This document shows positions 1 through 7,484 of a stretch of DNA of 18,614 nt, piece after piece. A program made the position numbers and the translations under genes. The stretch is from DATGHS01 sp035307785 (lineage in GTDB: Bacteria; Planctomycetota; Planctomycetia; Gemmatales; Gemmataceae). How positions within the stretch are numbered: position 1 is the first letter of the stretch; every line of letters begins with the position of its first letter. The notes beneath the pieces were generated by a model. The model was not told the DNA's origin and made no database searches. It saw nothing but the letters and a program-made list of their open reading frames with translations. Location: assembly GCA_035307785.1 (NCBI GenBank), contig DATGHS010000464.1, positions 1 through 18,614 on the forward strand. Direction: 5' to 3'.

Positions 1-2735
1 TAGTGCGTCGAGCGCGTCTCCTGTCCCAGCGCGGCCTGCGCGGCCGCGAGGCGCGCGATGGCGACGCGGAACGGCGAGCAGCTCACGTAGTTGAGCCCCG
101 CGCCCTGGAAGAAGCGAATGCTCGCCGGGTCGCCGCCGTGCTCGCCGCAGATGCCGATCTTCAAGTCCTTGCGTGTGCCACGGCCTTTCTCGACGGCCGT
201 CTTCATCAAGCCGCCTACGCCTTCCTGGTCGATGGTGGCAAACGGATCGTGCGCCAGGATATCGGCTTTCTTTGGGTCGGTGTATGGAGCGATAAAGGGG
301 CCGTAATCATCACGGCTGACGCCGAGCGTAGTCTGCGTAAGATCGTTCGTGCCGAAGCTGAAGAACTCGGCTGTCTGAGCAATCTGATCGGCGACCACGC
401 AAGCGCGCGGTAACTCGATCATGGTGCCGACGAGGTAATTCACCGTGACGCCAGTCTCGGCGAAGACCTTCTTCGCTACGGTGCGGACGATTTTCTCCTG
501 ATTCTCCAATTCCTTGGCGAAGCCCACCAGTGGAATCATGACTTCGGGATGAACGTCGATGCCTTCTTTCTTCACCTGCACCGCGGCCTCAAAAATAGCC
601 CGCGCCTGCATGGCGGTGATTTCCGGATACACGATGCCCAGCCGGCAACCGCGGTGGCCCAGCATTGGGTTGGCTTCGTGCAACTCTTCGACGCGGCGGG
701 CGACGGCTTCCGCCGTAGTGCCGAGCACCTTTGCCATCTCCTTCCGGCCGGCCTCATTCTGGGGCAGGAACTCATGCAAAGGTGGATCGAGTAAGCGAAT
801 GGTCACCGGCCGCGCGCCCATCGCCCGGAATAGCCCGGCAAAATCGTCGCGCTGGAATGGCAGCATTTTCGCCAGCGCTTTCTCGCGCTCCGGAGTCGTT
901 TCGGCCATGATCATTTCGCGCATCTCAGCAATGTGGTCGAAGAACATATGCTCGGTGCGGCACAGGCCGATGCCTTCCGCCCCAAACGCCACGGCCTCGG
1001 CAGCCTGGTCCGGCAAGTCGGCATTGGTCCGAACGCCCAGCTTGCGATGCTTTTCGGCCCAATCCATGACCTGCTTGTAGCGGCGATACGTGTCGGACCT
1101 TTCGGCCGCGAGTTCTTTGGTAATCAGCACCTGCACGACTTCGCTTGGCTTCGTCGTGGTAGCGCCGGCGAAGACTTCGCCGGTGAAGCCGTCGACGCTA
1201 ATGTCGTCGCCTTCCTTCAGCGTTTTGCCTTTCACCGTCACGGTGCCGGCCTCGTTGTCGATGTCCAACTCGCCGGCGCCGACAATGCAGACCTTGCCCA
1301 TTTGCCGGCTCACCAGAGCAGCATGCGAACTCACGCCGCCGACAGCAGTGAGAATTCCTAGGGCCGCCTTCATGCCACGCAAGTCTTCCGGTGTGGTTTC
1401 CTTGCGAACGAGAATGAGCGAGACATTCGGATTGGCTTGTTTGATCGCCTCGGCCCGTTGCGGCGTGCAAACGATCTTGCCGGTCGCCGCGCCGGGACCA
1501 GCGGGAATTCCTTTGGTCAGTAACTTCCCTTCCTGCACCGCCTTCTTCTTTCCCTGGGCGTCGAACAGCGGCTGCAGCAACTGGCTCAGATCGCCGGCCG
1601 GAATGTACTTTGCCGAAATCGCTTCATCCGGCGAGATCAGGCCCTCGGCCACCAGGTCCGTCGCCACCCGCACGGCCGCGAAGCCGGTGCGCTTGGCATT
1701 GCGCGTTTGCAGCATGTACAGCTTGTTGCGCTGGATGGTGAACTCAATGTCCTGCATGTTGCGGTAATGCTTTTCGAGCTTCTTGCCCACTTCGACGAGT
1801 TCCTTGAAAGCATTCGGCATGTCCTTGCCAAGCGTATCCTCAATGCGCTTGGTAGGCCGTGAGCCGTTGACCACGTCTTCGCCTTGCGCGTTGATGAGGT
1901 AGTCGCCGCAAATGCCTGGAGTGCCGAGGGCTCCATCGCGGGTAAGGGCCACGCCGGTGGCGCAATCGTCGCCGAGGTTGCCGAAGACCATCGCCATCAC
2001 ATTGCAAGCTGTGCCCCATTCATCGGGAATGTGGTACTGCCGGCGATAGACGCAGGCGCGGTCGTTCATCCATGAGCCGAACACGGCCCCGATGGCCTGC
2101 CAGATCTGGTCATGTGGGTTGCTCGGGAATTCCTTGCCCGTGTATTTCTTGATCGCTTCCTTGTACTTGGTGATAATCGTTTTCAGGGAATCGACGCTCA
2201 GTTCATTGTCGAGCTTCACGCCCTGTTTCTTCTTTGCTTCCTCCAGGATATGCTCGAACGGCTCGTCCTTGTGGCCCTTCAGGCCCATGACCACTTCGCC
2301 GAACATGAGCAACAACCGGCGATAGGAATCCAACGCGAACCGCTCGTTGCCGGATTGCTTGGCCAGCGCCTGAACCGTCGTGTCATTGAGACCGATATTC
2401 AGCACCGTATCCATCATGCCCGGCATCGAGTCGCGCGCGCCGGAACGGCAGGAAAGCAAAAGCGGATTGGTGCTGTCGCCGAATTTCGCGCCCACGCTCT
2501 GTTCGATCTTCTGGAGCGCTTCGACTCCCTGATCGCGCAGTTCGGGCGGGTATTGCTTGCCGTGGCCATAGAAATAGGTGCAAACGTCGGTGGAAATGGT
2601 GAAGCCGGCCGGCACGGGCAGGCCGAGCCGCGTCATTTCGTGCAGATTGGCGCCTTTGCCGCCGAGTAGATTCCGCATGTCGGCGCTACCGTCCGCCTTG
2701 CCGTCGCCGAAGTAGTAAACGTATTTGGTGGTCAT
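1..2735 (-). CDS. ppdK: Pyruvate, phosphate dikinase
   Basis: PPDK interconverts pyruvate, ATP and phosphate with phosphoenolpyruvate, AMP and pyrophosphate in the cytoplasm, at the glycolysis/gluconeogenesis branch. The minus strand is open for 911 codons from ATG 2733-2735 to the window edge. The N-terminal ATP-grasp part begins near residue 20 (NLLGGKGANL). The phosphohistidine domain carries GGVSSHAALVSR with His471. The C-terminal TIM-barrel ends with the catalytic-cysteine motif CGEHGGDP (Cys863). The positions match the catalytic His and Cys known in the family. Bases 1-2 read TA on the minus strand after the last full codon, so a TAA or TAG stop is probably cut by one base, and the length is typical of PPDK. 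In the motif where the family usually has Thr-Ser-His, this protein has Ser-Ser-His. The start is supported by a purine-rich AGAGAAG just upstream. It appears monocistronic. Confidence 0.96.
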   Translation of the reverse strand, partial: MTTKYVYYFGDGKADGSADMRNLLGGKGANLHEMTRLGLPVPAGFTISTDVCTYFYGHGKQYPPELRDQGVEALQKIEQSVGAKFGDSTNPLLLSCRSGARDSMPGMMDTVLNIGLNDTTVQALAKQSGNERFALDSYRRLLLMFGEVVMGLKGHKDEPFEHILEEAKKKQGVKLDNELSVDSLKTIITKYKEAIKKYTGKEFPSNPHDQIWQAIGAVFGSWMNDRACVYRRQYHIPDEWGTACNVMAMVFGNLGDDCATGVALTRDGALGTPGICGDYLINAQGEDVVNGSRPTKRIEDTLGKDMPNAFKELVEVGKKLEKHYRNMQDIEFTIQRNKLYMLQTRNAKRTGFAAVRVATDLVAEGLISPDEAISAKYIPAGDLSQLLQPLFDAQGKKKAVQEGKLLTKGIPAGPGAATGKIVCTPQRAEAIKQANPNVSLILVRKETTPEDLRGMKAALGILTAVGGVSSHAALVSRQMGKVCIVGAGELDIDNEAGTVTVKGKTLKEGDDISVDGFTGEVFAGATTTKPSEVVQVLITKELAAERSDTYRRYKQVMDWAEKHRKLGVRTNADLPDQAAEAVAFGAEGIGLCRTEHMFFDHIAEMREMIMAETTPEREKALAKMLPFQRDDFAGLFRAMGARPVTIRLLDPPLHEFLPQNEAGRKEMAKVLGTTAEAVARRVEELHEANPMLGHRGCRLGIVYPEITAMQARAIFEAAVQVKKEGIDVHPEVMIPLVGFAKELENQEKIVRTVAKKVFAETGVTVNYLVGTMIELPRACVVADQIAQTAEFFSFGTNDLTQTTLGVSRDDYGPFIAPYTDPKKADILAHDPFATIDQEGVGGLMKTAVEKGRGTRKDLKIGICGEHGGDPASIRFFQGAGLNYVSCSPFRVAIARLAAAQAALGQETRSTH

Positions 2736-2774
2736 CGCTTCTCTCAATGGTGGGAAACAAAAACAATTATCGAC

Positions 2775-2804
2775 AATGTAGGGATGGAGCGCGCGGGTGT
2801 CCAA
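2775..2804 (-). promoter_or_regulatory. Possible sigma70-type promoter for ppdK
   Basis: On the minus strand TTGGAC (2799-2804) and TACATT (2775-2780) are separated by 18 bases, about 40 bases upstream of the ppdK ATG. Both boxes are imperfect matches to the housekeeping consensus, so this is only a candidate. Confidence 0.25.
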
Positions 2805-2968
2805 AGAACGACATTGGCGGACGAAAGGCTGCACCGGCGGTGCATGCCGAAGCGCTCAAATCCGCTCAAGGTGCGCGTTGGCGCGCTCATGCGATGAATC
2901 GTAAGTCCTTGGCACAAATGGCGTTCCGAGTGTGCGCATCGCGCCTTCGCACAACTTGAGCTAATTGT

Positions 2969-3076
2969 GCGTTGAGCGGTGCGTGGGGCGGGACCTGGGG
3001 CGGTACCTTGAGCGGTGCTCGGGGTGGTGCGTTGAGTGGTACGCATGGTAGTTCCTCTGGAGGTGCGCTGGACGGG
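2969..3076 (+). repeat. Degenerate 12-bp tandem array (array 1)
   Basis: About nine units of 12 bases run without a break. The best units are GCGTTGAGCGGT, GCGTGGGGCGGG, ACCTGGGGCGGT, ACCTTGAGCGGT and GCTCGGGGTGGT; later units decay. The period is a multiple of three, so a 4-residue pattern (Ala/Thr-x-x-Gly) appears in one frame, but no credible start or ribosome site supports a gene. A short array of the same style lies at 5024-5065 on the other strand. The rest of the 2736-3422 gap shows no gene I can support apart from the two hairpins at 3204-3253. Confidence 0.7.
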
Positions 3077-3203
3077 ACCGCTCCGGCGCGCGCTTCGCGA
3101 CGTATCGTCGGCCGGCAAACAGTCGGCCGACTGGCGCAAGACTACGATCCGGCTTGGAAAATGCAAACGACTTGGCGAGTGCCGTAAGGATTTTGTTTGT
3201 TAT

Positions 3204-3253
3204 ACCGCCTTCCGGGCGGTGGAGGAATTTCAAGTTCCGCCTGAAGGCGGAAC
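3204..3253. repeat. Pair of adjacent perfect hairpins (REP-doublet-like)
   Basis: Hairpin one pairs ACCGCC (3204-3209) with GGCGGT (3215-3220). Hairpin two pairs GTTCCGCCT (3234-3242) with AGGCGGAAC (3245-3253) around a two-base loop. There are no T-runs beside them, so a simple intrinsic terminator is unlikely. Two palindromes with related cores spaced by about 13 bases resemble REP doublets. Confidence 0.55.
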
Positions 3254-3422
3254 TATCCACATTGCCTAAAGTGATTGCCCATGGCGAGCGTCGAGCAGTC
3301 AATCCACAGGGCCCAGGGATACGATTAGGTTGTGAAGTCAAATGCCGGCTGTAGCTCTGAAGGCTGTCGAATTACTAGTTCTAACCGGAACAGTGCCTGT
3401 CCCTGGCTTTCCCTGTTGCCGT

Positions 3423-3923
3423 TTATGCCTTCTGGGGAACCTGCTCGATCACCCAAAAGAAGAAGTCGGTGGCCGGTTGTTCGATCCCGAATCGTTTCAG
3501 CTTGGCGGCGACCTGGCCGCGGTGGTAGGTGGAGTGATTGACGATATGTCGCAGCATCGCCCACGGCGGCAGCGTCGCGGTGCGGCCGCGCCGGCGCAGC
3601 GTCACCACGGTGTTGAGCCGCTCCGGCGTGAGCATGGCACGCAGATCCTCGAAGCGGCGATAGGCACGCTCCAGCAACCGGGCCGCGTCGTCCACCGTGG
3701 CCAGGTCGGCTTCAGTCGGGATGCTGTCATCCGGATCGTCGGCCAGCGTGCGCAGGTGGAAATCGGTCACCAGGGCGATGTGGTAAATGGTCGAGCGCAC
3801 CGAACACCACCCCGGGACCGGCTCCGCCACATACTGTTCGGCGGTCAGCTTGCGGCAGGCGTCGAGGACCTTGGTATTGGCCCAGCGATCGTACGCGAAC
3901 AGGGCCATAACATCATCTTGCAT
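3423..3923 (-). CDS. DinB-fold metal-binding protein
   Basis: This 166-residue protein has the length and pattern of the DinB/YfiT four-helix family, whose members bind a metal through three histidines and often act as thiol-dependent S-transferases or stress proteins. The probable ligands are His48 (in IYHIALVTDFHL) and His130/His134 in the C-terminal HSTYHRGQ motif, the usual HxxxH-RGQ signature. The start at ATG 3921-3923 is supported by AGGAG about nine bases upstream. No signal peptide is visible, so it should be cytoplasmic. It stands alone, facing away from the toxin-antitoxin pair to its right. The substrate cannot be read from the sequence. Confidence 0.88.
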   Translation of the reverse strand: MQDDVMALFAYDRWANTKVLDACRKLTAEQYVAEPVPGWCSVRSTIYHIALVTDFHLRTLADDPDDSIPTEADLATVDDAARLLERAYRRFEDLRAMLTPERLNTVVTLRRRGRTATLPPWAMLRHIVNHSTYHRGQVAAKLKRFGIEQPATDFFFWVIEQVPQKA

Positions 3924-4033
3924 GAGGATTTCTCCTGGGCCGGGACAGGGCCATTGTAGGGAGAGTATTGTGCCTGTTGCGCAAAGGATATCCCTGTCAT
4001 TTCCCCATGAATGTGCGCGTTAGCCCATACCAA

Positions 4034-4061
4034 TTGTTTGGTTTTCGATTCCTGTTACAAT
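4034..4061 (+). promoter_or_regulatory. Sigma70-type promoter of the toxin-antitoxin pair
   Basis: TTGTTT (4034-4039) and TACAAT (4056-4061) are 16 bases apart and lie about 40 bases before the antitoxin ATG. A GGAG at 4089-4092 provides the ribosome site. The boxes are good but not perfect matches. Confidence 0.5.
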
Positions 4062-4100
4062 TCCTTGAAATGAAACCCGGTTACGTACGGAGCAGAATTA

Positions 4101-4310
4101 ATGGCCATTACTGTCGAAGCCGTCTATGAGAACGGCGTGTTGAAACCGGCGGGGCCGTTGCCGCTCAAGGAGCATGAAAAGGTCGAAATCACGGTCCGTT
4201 GCCAGGCCGATTTGGTGCAAACAACGTACGGCATGCTGGGTTGGAAAGGCACGCATAAGGAACTGGAGCAAATCCTTGCGGAAGCCGAGGAGTTCGACGA
4301 TACGCCATGA
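4101..4310 (+). CDS. Antitoxin, DUF104 / AF2212-like family
   Basis: This is a 69-residue protein. Its first half (AITVEAVYENGVLKPAGPLPL, continuing into HEKVEITV) is the compact beta-rich core characteristic of the AF2212-like/DUF104 antitoxins that partner PIN-domain toxins. The acidic C-terminus (roughly residues 53-69) would be the segment that wraps and inhibits the toxin. GGAG eight bases upstream supports the ATG. The stop overlaps the start of the next gene by four bases (ATGA), which indicates translational coupling, as expected for a toxin-antitoxin module. By analogy with the family it may bind and repress its own promoter, but no clear operator palindrome was found. Confidence 0.85.
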   Translation: MAITVEAVYENGVLKPAGPLPLKEHEKVEITVRCQADLVQTTYGMLGWKGTHKELEQILAEAEEFDDTP

Positions 4311-4804
4311 CATTCGCCGACCTCGCCTTGGGCGATCACCTGTTTATCGATAGCAATACCCTGGTCTACCATTTCGCTGCCGATCCGGTATTTGGGCCGG
4401 CTTGTGCTGGTCTGATGAACCGCATTCAGAGTCAGGAACTTCATGCGTTCACATCGACGCATGCTCTCGGCGAAGCTGCTCACCGCATGATGACCATTGA
4501 GGCGGCCGCGCTCTTCGGCTGGAAATCCAAATTACTGCAACGTCTTAAACAACATCCCGCCAAAGTCCAACAACTCAGCAAGTTTCGGCAAGCCGTGGAA
4601 CAAACGCCGCAATTGGGCATTCAGACTCTCACCGTCGCTCCGCCGCTGATTGCTGTTGGGGCCACGATCAGTCAGCAGACCGGCCTGCTCACGAACGACG
4701 CCCTGATGGTGGCCGTCATGCAGGCCAACGGGCTGATCAAGCTCGCCAGTGCCGATGCCGATCTCGACCGCGCGCCCGGTATCACCCGCTATGCACCGGC
4801 GTGA
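4307..4804 (+). CDS. PIN-domain toxin (VapC-like ribonuclease)
   Basis: This 165-residue protein has the acidic active-site pattern of PIN ribonucleases: Asp15 in FIDSNTLVYH, Glu55 in HALGEAAHR, Asp131 in LLTNDALMVA, and further aspartates at 150, 152 and 154 near the C-terminus. PIN toxins use such residues to hold Mg2+ or Mn2+ and cut RNA, often tRNA or rRNA. The four-base overlap with the upstream DUF104-type antitoxin supports the function. All catalytic positions are present, so the module looks intact. It is slightly longer than the commonest VapC proteins. A decayed transposase tail begins right after its stop. Confidence 0.88.
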   Translation: MTFADLALGDHLFIDSNTLVYHFAADPVFGPACAGLMNRIQSQELHAFTSTHALGEAAHRMMTIEAAALFGWKSKLLQRLKQHPAKVQQLSKFRQAVEQTPQLGIQTLTVAPPLIAVGATISQQTGLLTNDALMVAVMQANGLIKLASADADLDRAPGITRYAPA

Positions 4805-4815
4805 ACCTGGTGCTC

Positions 4816-4953
4816 AGGCAGAAATCGGAATATGCCCACGCCAACCCACTGCGCCGCGGTTATGTGGATGATCCAGTCGATTGGCGCTATTCCAGCGCAC
4901 GCAACGAAGCGGGTTCGCCGGACTTGCTAGATGTCATTACCGATTGGGCGTGA
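4816..4953 (+). pseudogene. C-terminal remnant of a REP-associated (Y1/RAYT-type) transposase, copy A
   Basis: In the frame ending at TGA 4951-4953 the peptide reads YAHANPLRRGYV, then DWRYSSARNEAG and a final DVITDWA. This is the conserved tail of IS200-like/RAYT transposases, typically HxNPVRxGLV followed by DWxYSSAR. The catalytic HUH and tyrosine regions are absent and the frame is immediately preceded by the toxin stop, so only the tail survives. Copy B at 5931-6021 is about 84% identical by eye over 91 aligned bases without gaps. Confidence 0.75.
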
Positions 4954-5023
4954 CGGGCGAGGCGGAGCCGCGCGGGCAGGGCGCTACCAGACCGATTGAG
5001 GGAAGAAGAAAAAAACTTAGAAT

Positions 5024-5065
5024 TCCCCAGGATGCTCCCCAGAATGCACCGCCGAAGGCTCCACT
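5024..5065 (-). repeat. Short 12-bp periodic array (array 2)
   Basis: Read on the minus strand, the units are GCCTTCGGCGGT, GCATTCTGGGGA and GCATCCTGGGGA, preceded by a partial unit. The period and the G-rich half-units match array 1 at 2969-3076. It sits just beyond the stop of the zinc-ribbon/PH gene. Bases 4954-5093 contain nothing else I can identify. Confidence 0.5.
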
Positions 5066-5093
5066 TACTGTCGAGCCTAACTGTGACACCGGC

Positions 5094-5816
5094 TCATTTG
5101 TGTTCTTGGGCCGCAGCGATCTGTTCTTGAACCCGCTTATAGAAGTCAAAGGGTGCCTCGATGTGGCTACACTCCCTGCGAGTACCGCCGCTGCCCTTGA
5201 AGACGAGTGTCCCGTAACCGAATAACTTTCCAAAAAGGCTCTGTTCCATCGACAAGGCCTCAACTTTTCCCAGCGGCATCTCCCGAAGTTGAGTGGTGAG
5301 TAATCCGGATTTGATCAAGATTCGCTTATCGGTGCAACTGAATTCCGTCGTCAGGCGCTGGACTACTCGGATCAGCAAGGCAATACTTCCCACCACGATT
5401 ATCGCCATACCTATGCAGCCGACACATATGAACTCGAAGCCTCGCTGTGCCGCGAAGAGCCCCGCACACATGAGCAGCCCGATAACGATGGCCATTGCCG
5501 GCAGCGCGATAATCATCCGGTGCATATGAGTGACCGCCATTAAACGCTCGCCTGGCATCAGGTGCTGGGTGATGTACTCGGTGACCGCTATGCCCAGCTC
5601 TGTCTCGGCCGGTGCCAAGGGTGAAAAGCCGTCGGGATCTTGCTTGGGGCTGGAAAGCGGCGGCGGCGATGCAAGGCTTGCTTTAACTTGTGCGCTCCCT
5701 GATGCTGGAACGATTACGATGCTTCCGCATTTTGGGCAGGACAGCGTTTTCCCTTTTGCCGCATCAGGCGCCTTCAAATTCGCTGCGCAACGCGGACAGC
5801 TGATGGCAATGGGCAT
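5094..5816 (-). CDS. Zinc-ribbon membrane protein with bacterial PH (bPH2/DUF304) domain
   Basis: This 240-residue protein begins with a four-cysteine zinc ribbon (Cys7, Cys10, Cys27, Cys30 in CPRC and CPKC). A proline/serine linker follows, then two hydrophobic segments near residues 100-122 and 128-152, and a C-terminal domain (about 155-230) with the bPH2 pattern FSCTDKRILIKSGLLT and SLFGKLFGYGTLVF. Such proteins are anchored in the inner membrane with the PH-like domain and ribbon exposed; the function is generally unknown. I chose ATG 5814-5816 because AAGGAG stands six bases upstream; an in-frame ATG at 5853-5855 would add 13 residues. The gene is flanked on both sides by same-oriented transposase tails, which suggests the segment was rearranged or carried by a mobile element. 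Confidence 0.8.
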   Translation of the reverse strand: MPIAISCPRCAANLKAPDAAKGKTLSCPKCGSIVIVPASGSAQVKASLASPPPLSSPKQDPDGFSPLAPAETELGIAVTEYITQHLMPGERLMAVTHMHRMIIALPAMAIVIGLLMCAGLFAAQRGFEFICVGCIGMAIIVVGSIALLIRVVQRLTTEFSCTDKRILIKSGLLTTQLREMPLGKVEALSMEQSLFGKLFGYGTLVFKGSGGTRRECSHIEAPFDFYKRVQEQIAAAQEHK

Positions 5817-5868
5817 CACTCGCTCCTTGAGGGCCGCACACAAGCCGGCCAGCAATGGTTAAAATAAA

Positions 5869-5892
5869 GGGAAAGCGCGAATTAGTCTGAAT
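5869..5892 (-). repeat. Half REP-like element
   Basis: This stretch (GGGAAAGCGCGAATTAGTCTG and adjoining bases) closely matches one arm of the complete palindrome at 6032-6079 read on the opposite strand. The second arm is missing. It lies upstream of the zinc-ribbon/PH gene. Confidence 0.5.
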
Positions 5893-5930
5893 TCCACGCT
5901 GGCTCTTGATTTATCGTTTCACTTGGCCCT

Positions 5931-6021
5931 GTCCATTGGCGCTATTCCAGCGTGCGCAACTACGCCGGTTTGCCGGGCTTGCTGGATGGCATTACCGATT
6001 GGCCGCGATGGGCGAGGCAGG
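5931..6021 (+). pseudogene. C-terminal remnant of a RAYT-type transposase, copy B
   Basis: The frame starting at 5931 reads VHWRYSSVRNYAG and then LLDGITDWPRW, which is the same transposase tail as copy A. No catalytic domain is present. A complete REP-like palindrome follows about ten bases downstream, an arrangement expected of RAYT transposases and their associated palindromes. Confidence 0.7.
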
Positions 6022-6031
6022 AGGAAAAAAG

Positions 6032-6079
6032 GGACAGCGCCAAATATTCTGACGCTATTCAGATTAATTCGCGCTGTCC
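6032..6079. repeat. REP-like palindrome (complete)
   Basis: GGACAGCGC (6032-6040) pairs perfectly with GCGCTGTCC (6071-6079) across 30 bases, with further imperfect pairing of AATATTCTG against CAGATTAATT inside. A-rich and T-rich runs flank it. The inner CCAAATATTCT is shared with the palindrome at 7485-7530. Position next to the transposase tail supports a REP identity; it could also serve as a terminator. Confidence 0.65.
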
Positions 6080-6149
6080 TCTTTTTCTCCTTTTCTTACC
6101 GCGAGGATTGCATCGTCAGGCCCTCTTCGCGCAGCGCTAAAGGTCAGGT

Positions 6150-6204
6150 ATGGGTAGCCATCGGCGGCGCCCCAAGACGGGGGTATAATGATTAGCATAC
6201 CCAT
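6150..6204 (+). promoter_or_regulatory. -10 box with flanking inverted repeat, upstream of DUF2971-like gene
   Basis: A perfect TATAAT is at 6184-6189, about 50 bases before the ATG; no good -35 box is visible at the usual distance. ATGGGTA (6150-6156) and TACCCAT (6198-6204) form an inverted repeat that brackets the -10 box and might be an operator. Confidence 0.4.
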
Positions 6205-6240
6205 CCCGGTCGACCACAGACACGACATTCGGAGAATCTT

Positions 6241-7029
6241 ATGGGCAAGGACCATATTTTGAAACCGGGTGCAGAACTGCCGGACGACACTATCATTTGG
6301 CGATATATGACCTACGCCACATTCGCGCGCATGTTGTTCGGCCACAGCATTTTCTTTAGGCGCGCGTGCAAGTTTACCGATCCATGGGAGGGCCGATTTC
6401 CACCTTCCTTCTTCCGAAACTCAGACCAGGATATAGAAACGCTTGAGCATTTTGAGCGGATCATCAGAGGCCATCGTTATGCCCATTTCTATAGTTGTTG
6501 GCACATGAGCGATTGTGAATCGGATGCGATGTGGAAGGGCTACTGTTTGGGAACAGAAGGAATTGCGGTTCAATCGACGGTGGGGCGAATCAGGGATTGT
6601 GTAACTATAGACGGTGGTGGACCCGTAATTTACTTCGATCCGGCGGCCAACGTGCGAACCGAGGGCGTTTTCGCCGTCGATTATGGTCTCTTCAAGCGAA
6701 ACTGTTTTGCACACGAGCGCGAATACAGGGTTAAAGTGGTTGATGACGACTTGTTCGAAAGCATCCAGCGCGGCGAAAGGCCCGATGAGCGAAATCTAAC
6801 GGATGGTATTGATCGGGGGATTTCCGACATTCAGCACCTCATCACTGCAATCGTCGTTGCACCGGGCTCTAAGCGGTGGTTCAGGGATTTGGTGGAGAAT
6901 ACGTGCGCCCAAATCAATCGCAGGACGCTTTGCCCGCTAATTAGACGATCCTCGACCGACGAGTCTTGGGAAGACCACGCCTTTCGTTGGCCCGTTAGCG
7001 TCATCGAAGATATGCAAGCTCCGGACTGA
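6241..7029 (+). CDS. DUF2971-like protein
   Basis: This is a 262-residue soluble protein with no signal peptide or membrane segment. Its motif order resembles the DUF2971 family: an N-terminal WRYMTYATFARML, then FRRACKFTDPWEG (residues 39-51), the central HFYSCWHMSDCESDAMWKGY (82-101), and FAHEREYRVK (156-165). The biochemical activity of DUF2971 proteins is not established; conserved His, Cys, Trp, Arg and Glu residues suggest an enzymatic or binding pocket, which is my inference. GGAGA six bases upstream supports the ATG. It stands alone between transposase debris and a truncated sigma-factor copy, so acquisition by transfer is plausible. Confidence 0.65.
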   Translation: MGKDHILKPGAELPDDTIIWRYMTYATFARMLFGHSIFFRRACKFTDPWEGRFPPSFFRNSDQDIETLEHFERIIRGHRYAHFYSCWHMSDCESDAMWKGYCLGTEGIAVQSTVGRIRDCVTIDGGGPVIYFDPAANVRTEGVFAVDYGLFKRNCFAHEREYRVKVVDDDLFESIQRGERPDERNLTDGIDRGISDIQHLITAIVVAPGSKRWFRDLVENTCAQINRRTLCPLIRRSSTDESWEDHAFRWPVSVIEDMQAPD

Positions 7030-7094
7030 CGTGTGATCCGGAGATTATTCGACCATGTTTATGTGCGTCATTTCCTAGGTCCCGCATGGCCGAT

Positions 7095-7118
7095 GCGTAA
7101 GAACCGGCGTAAGAACCG
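7095..7118 (+). repeat. Perfect 12-bp tandem duplication
   Basis: GCGTAAGAACCG occurs twice in succession. No gene explains it. The surrounding 7030-7143 region shows nothing else. Confidence 0.6.
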
Positions 7119-7143
7119 GGACGTACTGAAATCGTTTACGGGA

Positions 7144-7466
7144 TTCGTGCAAATCCGTATTTCAGCGGAAACCTCGGACGCCCTCAAAACCCCGCCCCGG
7201 ACAACGCCAAGGCCTCCCTTTATTCCTCGCGCTTCCTTCCCCTTCTTTGCGCACGCGTTTACAAAATCGTGTATGAAATCCTCCCCGCCGGGGAAGTATG
7301 AAGTACCGATCGGCGACAGCGGCTATATTGAGGCGGCATGACGAACGGGCAAACGAGCGAGGTCCTCCAGCATCTGTGCACGTCGGTGCCTCTTCTGGAA
7401 ATCTTCATTGAGCGCCGCGACGAAGCGGCCTTTAAAGCGAGATCGATACCAATGTTCTGCTTTTGA
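7144..7466 (+). pseudogene. Truncated duplicate of the upstream region and 5' end of the ECF sigma-factor gene
   Basis: Bases 7144-7438 align with 8225-8538, the leader and first codons of the intact sigma-factor gene. An ATG at 7338-7340 opens a 42-residue frame starting MTNGQTSEVLQHLCTSV, then LLEIFIERRDEAAF, against MSNGQTSGVLQHLRTSV and LLEIFIERRDEAAF in the intact gene. The copy lacks ten codons in phase between these two blocks, loses similarity after the GAAGCGA/AAAGCGA point, and ends at TGA 7464-7466. No sigma domain is complete, so it is a relic, although the leader is well preserved. Confidence 0.85.
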
Positions 7467-7484
7467 CGGCGCTGAACAAAGCGA

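Noticed and set aside
3..2669. Plus-strand open frames across the dikinase gene
   Set aside because: The minus frame is continuous over 911 codons with catalytic motifs in their expected places, so these are shadows.
2910..2925. Sigma-54-like TGGCAC at 2910 on the plus strand
   Set aside because: The downstream TTGC element is absent at the right spacing and no plus-strand gene follows.
2969..3076. CRISPR array
   Set aside because: Units are 12 bases in direct contact with no spacers, and no cas genes are present.
2961..3341. Open frames through the 12-bp array on both strands
   Set aside because: The periodicity of the repeat keeps several frames open; no ribosome site, conserved domain or consistent start is present.
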